A stretch of DNA of 64,000 bases, taken from NCBI RefSeq assembly GCF_014203855.1, contig NZ_JACHJV010000001.1:2356001-2420000 (forward strand), in the 5' to 3' direction. Positions 9,442-16,952 of the stretch are shown one piece after another; the first letter of the stretch is position 1, and each line of letters begins with the position of its first letter. The stretch is from Kitasatospora kifunensis. Lineage in GTDB: Bacteria; Actinomycetota; Actinomycetes; Streptomycetales; Streptomycetaceae. The translations under genes and the position numbers were made by a program. Below the pieces are notes generated by a model. That model saw only the letters and a list, made by a program, of their open reading frames with translations. It searched no databases and was not told the DNA's origin.

Positions 9442-11451
9442 TCAGCTCTCGCGGGCCGAGGTGTCGTCGATCAGGAAGGCGGTACTGGGGGTGAGGCCGG
9501 ACTCGTGCGAGACGAGCTGGAGGCCGATGGTGGTGCCCCAGCCGACCTGGTTGATGAAGGGGCTCAGGTCCACCGACTGCTGCTGGTAGCCGTTGGTGGG
9601 GTTCTGGCTGCTCCAGGTCCGCACCGTGCCGAGCGGCTGGCCGGTGTACTGGTCGATCGCCACCAGGGAGAGCGTGTCGGGCGCACTGGCGGAGGTGTTG
9701 GTGGTCTCGGTGTCGAGCCAGAAGGAGAACGTGGCCGAGCTGTAACCGGGGTAGGTGTCCAGGTAGTTGGTGATCGAGTCACTGCCGGTGTCCTGGCCCA
9801 GCCAGGCGTACCAGCTGCCCGAGTGCGGCGCGTGCAGGCTGGAGGGCGTGATCACGTTGTAGCCGGACGGGTTCCAGGCGTCGGTCATCACGGTGTGGTC
9901 GACGTCGGCCGAACCGTTCTCGAAGCCCGCGTCGGTGAGCTGCTCGATGCCGTTGCAACCGGGCTGGCCCGCACTGGTGACGGACTCCCAGAAGCCGGTG
10001 CTCGCCGTTTTCCCGGTCGTATCGGTCGCGTTGACGGTGACCCGCCGGTAGCCGTTGGTGGCGGCGGCGGTGCCGGTGATGACGCCGGTCGAGGCGTTGA
10101 TGCTCAGGCCACTGGGCAGGCCGGTGGCACTGTAGTTGACCGCCGAGCCGGTGCTGTCCACCGCGACCGCGGGGATCGAAACGGGGGCGCCGGGGGTGTC
10201 GGTCCGGTCACACATGGTGCTGAGCACCACCGGCGGGTTGGTGTAGATCGGGTCCGAGGCCATGCACAGGTGGTCGGTGTTGGACCAGAGCGTCTGCAAC
10301 GGGAACGAACCGGTGGACAGGTTCTCGAAGAACAGGCCGCCGTTGGAACCCTTCGGGATCCAGGCGCACTTGTCGGCGATCTCCTGGCCGGTGCCGTCGG
10401 TCCAACCGCCGGGGGTGTCCGGGTCGGTGACCGTCTCGGCGTACTCGTGGCCGCCGATGATGCCGTAGCCGTCCAGTCGGCCGCGCGCGGTGTTCTCACC
10501 GAACCAGTTGGTGCCGCAGCCTGCGACGTCGGTCAGGTAGGGCATGTTGGTGTAGGCCAGTTGACCGTAGGACGAGCGCTGGAAGTCGTGCCAGGCGCAG
10601 TAGCCCAGCTCATGCCACTTGTCCGGGTCGGTGCCCTGCGGCGAGTCGATGATGTACTGCACGTTGCGGTTCTGCGCCTCGGTGGTGTTGCCGAAGTGCT
10701 GGGCCGCGGCGAGGGCTTCGGCGCCGAGCTGCGGTTCGGTGGCGGCCTGCGGGGCGGCGGCGGCGTTGTCCACCCAGACGCCGGCGAGCACGCTGCCCGC
10801 CTGGGGGTAGGGGATGTGGGCCGCGCTCGAGGGGCACTGCACGCTGCCGGTCGCGATGCCCTCGCAGTACTGGGTCAGCACGGCGCTCCAGCCGTCGCCG
10901 GTGCTGCCCAGGCCCTTGAAGAAGTCCTGCTGATAGGGGACGGCCTGATCCTTGTCCCCGGACAGCACCACGTCACCGGTGGAGTTGGTGGACGGGGCGC
11001 CCCACTGGGAGCCCCACACCACCAGGTAGACCTTCGGGGGGCCGATCACCACGCCGGCCGAGTCCTGGCCGCCCTTGTAAGTGACCTGCTGGTCGTACTC
11101 GTTGGCGACGTAGCCGTCGCCGTCGTTGCCGTTGCCCGGGTCGGCGCCGTCGGCCGTGTTCGGGGTGACCTTGCCACCGGACTTGGCGGCGGCGGAGTTG
11201 GCGGCGAGCTGCGCGGCCGAGGCCGGGCGGGCGGCACCGAGGCGGCCAACCGTCGCACGGTGCGGGCCGGTTGCGGTGGTCGTGCTCTTCGGGGTGCCGG
11301 GCTTGGCCTGCGCGGCGAGGACGTTCGGGTGGCCAGGGTCGGCGGCGGCCGTCAGCGGGCTGGCAAGCCCGGCGGCGGCCAGTGCGGCGGCCACGGCGAG
11401 CAGGGCTGTCCGCCGGCCGCGGTGGAGCAGGCCGGATCTGTCTCTGATCAC
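9442..11451 (-). CDS. Secreted protein with HEYAE motif and a putative Ig domain
   Basis: 669-residue exported protein. A signal peptide (about residues 12-36) is followed by a linker, then a globular region with GPPKVYLVVWGSQWG and YLTDVAGCGTNWFGENTARGRLDGYGIIGGHEYAETVTDPDTPGGWTDGTGQEIADKCAW. The pattern H-E-x-A-E...TDP...G-E-I-D-C recalls the exordium/phosphate-induced-1 type of secreted protein and suggests a metal site. Residues about 405-480 form a He_PIG-type Ig fold (LPSGLSINASTGVITGTA), and the C-terminus looks like a carbohydrate-binding-type beta sandwich. The start is GTG at 11451 with a weak ribosome site. Peptidase activity is inference only. Confidence 0.75.
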   Translation of the reverse strand: MIRDRSGLLHRGRRTALLAVAAALAAAGLASPLTAAADPGHPNVLAAQAKPGTPKSTTTATGPHRATVGRLGAARPASAAQLAANSAAAKSGGKVTPNTADGADPGNGNDGDGYVANEYDQQVTYKGGQDSAGVVIGPPKVYLVVWGSQWGAPSTNSTGDVVLSGDKDQAVPYQQDFFKGLGSTGDGWSAVLTQYCEGIATGSVQCPSSAAHIPYPQAGSVLAGVWVDNAAAAPQAATEPQLGAEALAAAQHFGNTTEAQNRNVQYIIDSPQGTDPDKWHELGYCAWHDFQRSSYGQLAYTNMPYLTDVAGCGTNWFGENTARGRLDGYGIIGGHEYAETVTDPDTPGGWTDGTGQEIADKCAWIPKGSNGGLFFENLSTGSFPLQTLWSNTDHLCMASDPIYTNPPVVLSTMCDRTDTPGAPVSIPAVAVDSTGSAVNYSATGLPSGLSINASTGVITGTAAATNGYRRVTVNATDTTGKTASTGFWESVTSAGQPGCNGIEQLTDAGFENGSADVDHTVMTDAWNPSGYNVITPSSLHAPHSGSWYAWLGQDTGSDSITNYLDTYPGYSSATFSFWLDTETTNTSASAPDTLSLVAIDQYTGQPLGTVRTWSSQNPTNGYQQQSVDLSPFINQVGWGTTIGLQLVSHESGLTPSTAFLIDDTSARES

Positions 11452-11754
11452 GGGTCAGCGTCCGTTTCTGGTGACGTGGAGGCCCTGTCCGCGACCTGCG
11501 GACAGAGGTGGTCCAGAACACGTCGGCGGGACCTGCGAGGTGGCGCGCGGCTGGCCTCAGGGGGCGACCAACCGCCGGCAGGGCCCTGGCCGACGAGATG
11601 CAATGTGCAATACGATATTTTACTGATGCAGACAGCACAAGAGTCAACGCAACTACTCAGCAGTAGCTAGCGTTTATGGTGCTTTGTGTTTGATTTGCGC
11701 TGCCTGAACGCCATTGGGCAAGGTCAGCAGAGGGCGGCGGGAAGGGACCGGGTG
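11452..11754. other. Intergenic region, AT-richer core, no gene seen
   Basis: About 300 bases between two minus-strand genes. Roughly 11600-11710 is clearly richer in A+T than its surroundings and holds the promoter candidate given separately. I see no terminator hairpin for the DUF2079 gene that ends at 11755 and no open frame with coding character. Confidence 0.6.
11617..11647 (-). promoter_or_regulatory. Candidate promoter of the secreted HEYAE protein
   Basis: Read on the minus strand, TTGACT (11642-11647) is followed after 19 bases by TAAAAT (11617-11622). The spacing is long, but the elements fit a housekeeping sigma promoter in the only AT-rich stretch upstream. It would give a leader of about 155 bases. 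Confidence 0.4.
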
Positions 11755-13200
11755 TCAGCCCGCGCTGCGCTTGAGCAGCGTGATCCCGTCCTGGGCGTCC
11801 GCCACCGCGTACCCCGCCTGCTCGGCATCACTCACCACGCGCTTCCACCCGGCCGGGCAGTTCGAGGTGTCGGCCGTCGGGTCCTGCGGGTCGACCACCA
11901 GCCACTGCACCGGCTGGAGCGGCTTGTGGTACGGGCAGGCCATGCTCACGGTGGTCCGGCTGGTCAGCTGGGCGGCGAGCTGGTTGGTCGCGGCCACCGT
12001 CGCGCCGTCCGGGACCTCGGCGACCAGCCGCAGCGCCGCCCGCTCGTGCGGCGTGGTGCGCCAGGTGTCCGGGCGCACCACCTCGGAGAGCGGGAAGGCG
12101 GGGATGGTCGCCACCGTCACCGCCAGCCCGGCCGCCAGCAGCAGGCGCAGCCGCAGGCCCGAGTAGTGGGCGGGGCGGCGCGCCAGCACGTCGATCATCG
12201 CGCCGAACGCGATCGGCACCAGGATGCCGTTGTAGTGGAAGGACATGCCCCAGTAGGCGGGGTTGTGCGAGACGAAGCGCCAACCGAGCGTGGGCAGCGC
12301 GATCGCGGCCAGCGGGGAGCGCAGCGCCAGGAAGGCGGTGGGCGCCAGCAGCATCAGCACCGTGTCGAGCCGGGTCGGCGGCCACACGTGGCTGCCCGGG
12401 ATGTGCGGGGCGGCGCTGGGCTCCAACTGCTGCAGATAGTCGTTGACGCCGATGGGGCTGGCCATCGGGATCAGGACGAACATCTCCACCGCCGTGGCGA
12501 CCACCCCCACCACGGCGAGCGTGATGCCGAGCTTGCGCGGGCCGCGCCAGGCGATGTAGCAGCCGAACATCGCCACGGTCAGCCCGAGGTCCTCCTTGAC
12601 CAGCAGCAGCGGCAGCGACCAGAGCGCCGCCTGGCGCCAGCGGCCGCGCCCGGCCGCCTCCATGGCGAAGGCCACCAGCGGGACACCGAAGCAGATCTCG
12701 TGGAAGTCGAAGGCGACCACCCGGGCGATGCCCCAGGCGCAGCCCATCCCCAGCCCGGCGGCGAGGCCGACCCACAGGCCCCTGGTCTGCTGGGCCCACC
12801 GGGTGATCGGGACCACCGCGAGCGCGAGCAGCAGGGCCTGCGCCACCAGCAGCGTGATCGGGGTCGGGAAGAGGCGGTAGAACGGCGCGATGACGGCGAT
12901 GATCGGGCTGAAGTGGTCGCCGAGCACGCTGTAGGTCGGGCCCTTGAGGGCGGCGACCGGCGCGTGGAAGTGGGCGTAGCTGCGGACCGCCTGCTCGAAG
13001 ATCCCCAGGTCGTAGCCGCCCGACATGACGCGCTGGTGGCGCCGGATCGAGACGATGGCGTAGATGACGAAGAAGAGGCTCGCCAGGCCGTACGGCAGCC
13101 AGCGCGGGCCCACTCGGTCCGGCGAGGAGGCCTGCGGGGGGACGGCTCGCGTCGCCGGTATCGGCTCGACGATCTGCTGCTCAACCACATGCCCCGTCAC
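11755..13200 (-). CDS. DUF2079 integral membrane protein
   Basis: 481-residue polytopic membrane protein. It starts with a soluble tail of about 33 residues, then has many hydrophobic helices (first at about 36-55, GLASLFFVIYAIVSI). The GGYDLGIFEQAVRSYAHFHAP and LGDHFSPIIAVIAPFYRLFP stretches are hallmarks of DUF2079, a family with a glycosyltransferase-C-like topology. The GTG at 13200 has GGGG upstream at a suitable distance. It could act in cell-envelope glycosylation, consistent with but not proven by the glycosyltransferase operon next to it. Confidence 0.85.
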   Translation of the reverse strand: MTGHVVEQQIVEPIPATRAVPPQASSPDRVGPRWLPYGLASLFFVIYAIVSIRRHQRVMSGGYDLGIFEQAVRSYAHFHAPVAALKGPTYSVLGDHFSPIIAVIAPFYRLFPTPITLLVAQALLLALAVVPITRWAQQTRGLWVGLAAGLGMGCAWGIARVVAFDFHEICFGVPLVAFAMEAAGRGRWRQAALWSLPLLLVKEDLGLTVAMFGCYIAWRGPRKLGITLAVVGVVATAVEMFVLIPMASPIGVNDYLQQLEPSAAPHIPGSHVWPPTRLDTVLMLLAPTAFLALRSPLAAIALPTLGWRFVSHNPAYWGMSFHYNGILVPIAFGAMIDVLARRPAHYSGLRLRLLLAAGLAVTVATIPAFPLSEVVRPDTWRTTPHERAALRLVAEVPDGATVAATNQLAAQLTSRTTVSMACPYHKPLQPVQWLVVDPQDPTADTSNCPAGWKRVVSDAEQAGYAVADAQDGITLLKRSAG

Positions 13201-13312
13201 GAGAACGGTCCCCCTCAGAGTCTGCCCGGCGCCCTCACCTGGGCAGTATTCAGAGCGTCCGACCCTACCATCTGGCCATCGCGCGCCGGCTCACGCCCCG
13301 CCCCGCAGCGCG

Positions 13313-13368
13313 GCACCGTCCGCGGTGGGCCTCTCAGGGCAGCACCGTCCGCGGTGGGCCTCTCAGGG
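13313..13368. repeat. 27-bp direct repeat at the 3' end of the SGNH hydrolase gene
   Basis: Two identical 27-bp copies (13313-13339 and 13342-13368), 29 bases apart. Each contains a short CACCG-TCCG-CGGTG hairpin. The second copy includes the last two codons and stop of the hydrolase gene. It looks like a recent tandem duplication. Confidence 0.8.
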
Positions 13369-14244
13369 TGGCGGCAGGGCGGCCAGCACCGCCTCGGCGG
13401 CGGCCCGGGAGCGGACGTCCAGCGCCGACGCGGTGCCGCGCAGCCGGTGGACGCTCTCGACGGCGGCCAGCGCGAGCAGCCCGGGGAGCAGGTCGACGCT
13501 GCGGCGCGCCAGCCAGGCGGTGCCGCGGGTGGCGAGCCACCAGAGGTCGGCCGCCCGGCTGGGCGGCGGGGGCGCCTGGACGGCGGCGGGCGGCGGGCCG
13601 AGCCGGTGGCCGGATTCGGCCAGCAGGGCGTGGAACTGACGGGCGATCAGTAGATGTCCGGCCGGGCTCGGGTGGAGCCGGTCGGCGCTGAGCAGGGCGC
13701 GCTCGTGCAGCCACGGGGCCTGGGCGAGGTGGAGGTGGATCGCCCGGTGCCGATCGGACAGCTCGTGGACGACGGCGTTGACCGCGCCCATCCGCCGGGC
13801 CAACGGGCGGGCCAGCGCGGCGGGCAGACCGAGCAGCACGGCGGGATCGGGCAGGCAGGCGGTGAGCAGCACAGCCCCCTGGTCGGCCAAGGCGCGCAGG
13901 GTGGCATCCAGCGCGGCGGCGGTGCGGGCGATGTCGAAGCCCGCGCGCAGGGTGTCGTTGCCGCCGATGAGGACGGCGGCAAACTGTGGGTTCAGGTCGA
14001 GTGCGTCCGGGAGTTGAGTGATCGTCAGATCGGTGGCGAGCGCTCCGCTGACCGCCAGGTTGCGGTGCGCGACCTGGGTCGGGTCCGGCGCCAGCGTTGG
14101 GGCGAGCAGGGCGCTCCAGCCGCGCCAGCCCTCCGCGCAGGGGCTGCCCACCCCTTCGGTGAGCGAGTCGCCGAGGGCGACGAAGCGGACGGCGGCCGGC
14201 GAAGCGATGTCCTCGGTGGCCTCGGGCCGGGTCGGGGCGGTCAT
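13363..14244 (-). CDS. SGNH/GDSL-family hydrolase
   Basis: 293-residue esterase/lipase-type hydrolase. Block I is VALGDSLTEGVG near residue 20 (catalytic Ser), block III is VLIGGNDTLR (Gly-x-Asn-Asp) and block V is SADRLHPSPAGH (Asp-x-x-His). A hydrophobic segment near the C-terminus (SVDLLPGLLALAAVE) may be amphipathic. The ATG at 14244 overlaps the stop of the upstream glycosyltransferase by four bases, so it is third in a coupled operon. This pairing suggests deacylation or de-esterification of a glycoconjugate; the substrate is unknown. Confidence 0.9.
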   Translation of the reverse strand: MTAPTRPEATEDIASPAAVRFVALGDSLTEGVGSPCAEGWRGWSALLAPTLAPDPTQVAHRNLAVSGALATDLTITQLPDALDLNPQFAAVLIGGNDTLRAGFDIARTAAALDATLRALADQGAVLLTACLPDPAVLLGLPAALARPLARRMGAVNAVVHELSDRHRAIHLHLAQAPWLHERALLSADRLHPSPAGHLLIARQFHALLAESGHRLGPPPAAVQAPPPPSRAADLWWLATRGTAWLARRSVDLLPGLLALAAVESVHRLRGTASALDVRSRAAAEAVLAALPPP

Positions 14245-15413
14245 CGGGAGCTCCGGACCAGCGGCGCTGCGCCGCGCTCGTGGACGGCCAGGAAGGCCGA
14301 CACCGCGGCCGGCCAGCCATAGCGCTCGGCCCTGGCCCGCGCCGCCGCCCGCCGCGCGATCTCCGGACGGGCCAGCAACTCCCGCACCGCCGAGGCGAAT
14401 CCGGCACCGCTGTCGGCAGCGACCGCGCCCGCGGGACCGACGATGTCCGGCAGCGCGGAGGAACGGCTGACGGCGACGGGCGTGCCGCAGGCCAGCGCCT
14501 CCAGGGCGGCCAACCCGAAGGTCTCCACCGGTCCCGGGGCCAGCACCACGTCCGCCGAGGCCAGCAGGGCGGCCAACTCGGCCCGCTCGGCGAGGTGTCC
14601 GAGGAACCGGACGGGCAGCCGGTCCCGGTCGGCGCGCTCGGCCAGGCGGGCGTGCAGCGGTCCGGTGCCGGCCACCACGAGCACCGCGTCCTGCCCGCCG
14701 CGCCGCAGTTCGGCCAGCGCCTCCAGGGCCAGGCCCGGTCGCTTCTCGGGCGACAGGCGGGAGCAGAGCACCAGCAGGGCCCGGCCCGGGCCCGCGAACC
14801 GCTCTCGCACCCAGGCGTCGTAGCGCCAGGGGTGCAGCTGCGCCAGGTCGACGCCCAGCGGCGCCCGGACCAGGTTGCCGCTCCCCAGCCGGGCGAACTC
14901 GGCCGCGGCCCAGGAGGTGGTGCAGATGACGGCGTCGTAGGCTTGCGCGGTACGGGAGTTGAGCCGATCGGCGAGCGCCCGGGCGGCCGGGGCCGGCAGG
15001 CCGCGGGTGCGCAGCAGGCCGGTGACGTTCTCGTGCGAGACCATCACGGCGGGGATCTGGCGACGGCGGGCCCACGTGCCCGTCCAGCGCAGGGTGGTGC
15101 GGTCGGAGACCTCGAGGCGGTCCGGGGCCAGCGCGGTCAGGGTGCGGGCCACCGCGCGGCGGTCGGTGAGCAGCCGGTAGCCGCCGCTGGCCGGCAGCAC
15201 CGGGGCCGGCAGGGTCACCACCCTGCCCTGGTCGGTGAGTTCGTCTCGGTGTTCGGGGCCGGGCACGACCAGCACGGGCTCGTGTCCGGCCGCCAGGTAG
15301 CCCGCGCCCAGGTGGCGCAGGGCGGTACGCAGGCCGCCGGAGACGGGGGTGACGAAGTTGGCCACCCGCACGATCCGCAGCCGCCGGCCGTCGGCGCTAC
15401 TTCGCCCGCTCAT
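14241..15413 (-). CDS. Glycosyltransferase, GT4-type (GT-B fold)
   Basis: 390 residues. The N-terminal domain starts LRIVRVANFVTPVSGGLRTAL, typical of GT4 enzymes with the G-G loop. The C-terminal nucleotide-sugar domain has LLVLCSRLSPEKRPGLALEAL and the E-x7-E region APGPVETFGLAALEALACGTPVAVS. It overlaps its neighbours by four bases on each side (ATGA), showing a three-gene operon. Donor and acceptor are unknown; a mannosyl or glucosyl transfer to a lipid or wall glycan is plausible. Confidence 0.9.
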   Translation of the reverse strand: MSGRSSADGRRLRIVRVANFVTPVSGGLRTALRHLGAGYLAAGHEPVLVVPGPEHRDELTDQGRVVTLPAPVLPASGGYRLLTDRRAVARTLTALAPDRLEVSDRTTLRWTGTWARRRQIPAVMVSHENVTGLLRTRGLPAPAARALADRLNSRTAQAYDAVICTTSWAAAEFARLGSGNLVRAPLGVDLAQLHPWRYDAWVRERFAGPGRALLVLCSRLSPEKRPGLALEALAELRRGGQDAVLVVAGTGPLHARLAERADRDRLPVRFLGHLAERAELAALLASADVVLAPGPVETFGLAALEALACGTPVAVSRSSALPDIVGPAGAVAADSGAGFASAVRELLARPEIARRAAARARAERYGWPAAVSAFLAVHERGAAPLVRSSR

Positions 15414-16654
15414 GCCGGCTGCTCCTCGACCGGCGCGGGAACGACGGTGGGCGAAGACGCCGGTGCCGCACCCGAAGGCGCCGGTGCCGCCCCCGACGCC
15501 ACCTCCAGCACCTCGCCCCGGTGCTCGGCCAGCACCTCGGCGTAGTGCCGCAGCAGCAGGTCCCCCACCGCCTCCCAGGTCCGCGCGGTGACGTCCGCCC
15601 GCCCGGCCCGCCCGTAGGCGGCCCGCCGCTGCGGGTCGGCCGCCAGCTCGGCGACCGCCTCGGTCACCGCCCGCGGGTCGCGCGGCGCCACCAGCAGGCC
15701 GGTGCGGCGGTGGCCGACCAGGTCGAGCGGACCGCCCGCCGCCGGACCGACCACCGGCACGCCGCTGGCCATGGCCTCCTGGATGGTCTGGCAGAAGGTC
15801 TCCAGCGGGCCGGTGTGCACGAACAGGTCCAGACTCGCGTAGCAGCGGGCGAGTTCCTCACCGGTGCGGCGGCCCAGGAAGACCGCGCCGGGCAACGCGG
15901 TGCGCAGCGCGGCGGCACTCGGCCCGTCGCCGATGACCACCAGCCGCACGCCGGGCAGCGCACAGACACCGGCCAGCAGGTCGACCCGCTTCTCGGGCGC
16001 CAACCGGCCGACGTAGCCGACCAGTACCTCGCCGCCGGGGGCCAGGGCACGGTGCAGCGCCTGGTCGCGGTGGCGCGGGTGGAAGCGCAACGAGTCGACG
16101 CCGCGCGGCCACAGGTGCACCCGCGGGACGCCGTGCGCCGTCAGGTCCTGGGCGGCGGGGGTGGAGGGGGCCAGGGTGCGGGCGGCGGCTCGGTGCACCG
16201 TGCGGATCCGGTGCCAGGCGGTGGCCGCGCCGAGGCCGCCGCCGACCCGGTAGGCCTGGGCGTAGCCGGCCAGGTCGGTCTGGTAGACGGCGATGGCGGG
16301 CAGGCCCAGGCGGCCGGCCTCGACCACCGCCCGGGCGCCCAGCACGAACGGGCTGGCCAGGTGGACCAGGTCGGGCCGGTGGGCGGTGAGCGCCGCGCCC
16401 AGCCGGGAGCTGGGCAGCGCGAGGCGGACCTGGGGGTAGCCGGGCAGCGGGATGGAGGGGATCCGGACGACCGGCAGCTCGATGGCGTCCGGTCCGAAGG
16501 AGTGCGCCGGGCAGCTCGAACCGCGGGCCGGCGCGGGAGTGATCACCAGGGGTTGGTGGCCGCGCCTGACCAGGTGCTCGGCGGTGCGGAGCACGCTGTG
16601 GGCGACGCCGTTGACTTCGGGCGGGAAGGACTCGGTGACGAGGGCGACACGCAT
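15410..16654 (-). CDS. Glycosyltransferase, GT4-type, first gene of the operon
   Basis: 414 residues, starting MRVALVTESFPPEVNGVAHSV, a textbook N-terminus of the PimB/MgtA-like GT4 group that transfers mannose or other hexoses. The second domain has VGYVGRLAPEKRVDLLAGV and the GPLETFCQTIQEAMASGVPVVGPAAGG donor site. The ATG at 16654 is preferred to a frame start 51 bases upstream because the fold begins there. The C-terminus is an Ala/Pro-rich tail. Confidence 0.9.
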   Translation of the reverse strand: MRVALVTESFPPEVNGVAHSVLRTAEHLVRRGHQPLVITPAPARGSSCPAHSFGPDAIELPVVRIPSIPLPGYPQVRLALPSSRLGAALTAHRPDLVHLASPFVLGARAVVEAGRLGLPAIAVYQTDLAGYAQAYRVGGGLGAATAWHRIRTVHRAAARTLAPSTPAAQDLTAHGVPRVHLWPRGVDSLRFHPRHRDQALHRALAPGGEVLVGYVGRLAPEKRVDLLAGVCALPGVRLVVIGDGPSAAALRTALPGAVFLGRRTGEELARCYASLDLFVHTGPLETFCQTIQEAMASGVPVVGPAAGGPLDLVGHRRTGLLVAPRDPRAVTEAVAELAADPQRRAAYGRAGRADVTARTWEAVGDLLLRHYAEVLAEHRGEVLEVASGAAPAPSGAAPASSPTVVPAPVEEQPA

Positions 16655-16767
16655 GCCTAGGTTGTTGCCGGGCTGAACGTGCGCTGGGCCAAAGGGATCT
16701 GTCAATCAGGCAAACTACGGCCAGCTCTTTGCCGCTGCCCGCGCCAAAAGCGCTCCGAAGGGCGACA

Positions 16768-16802
16768 GGAGGGTCCGCCAGCCCCCTACTGGCGGACCCT
16801 CC
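16768..16802. terminator. Terminator-like hairpin in a divergent promoter region
   Basis: Perfect 14-bp stem (16768-16781 with 16789-16802) and a 7-nt loop. It sits about 115 bases upstream of one gene start and 150 upstream of the other, where neither flanking gene needs a terminator. It could be a leader attenuator, an insulator or an operator. Confidence 0.5.
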
Positions 16803-16952
16803 CAGCCCGGCCAAAACGAGTCGGCGCACCCAAGGCTCAGGTTCGCCCCAGTCATGTCAAACAATCATGACATTTCGGTGCGCCACGGCTAGGCAACCGG
16901 CTGGTAACCAACTTACGGTCAACTCTCCATCCCTCAGCGTGAGGAGTCGACC

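Noticed and set aside
13363..16654. Teichoic acid or antibiotic sugar cluster
   Set aside because: Only two generic GT4 enzymes and an SGNH hydrolase are present; no nucleotide-sugar or polymer genes support a specific pathway.
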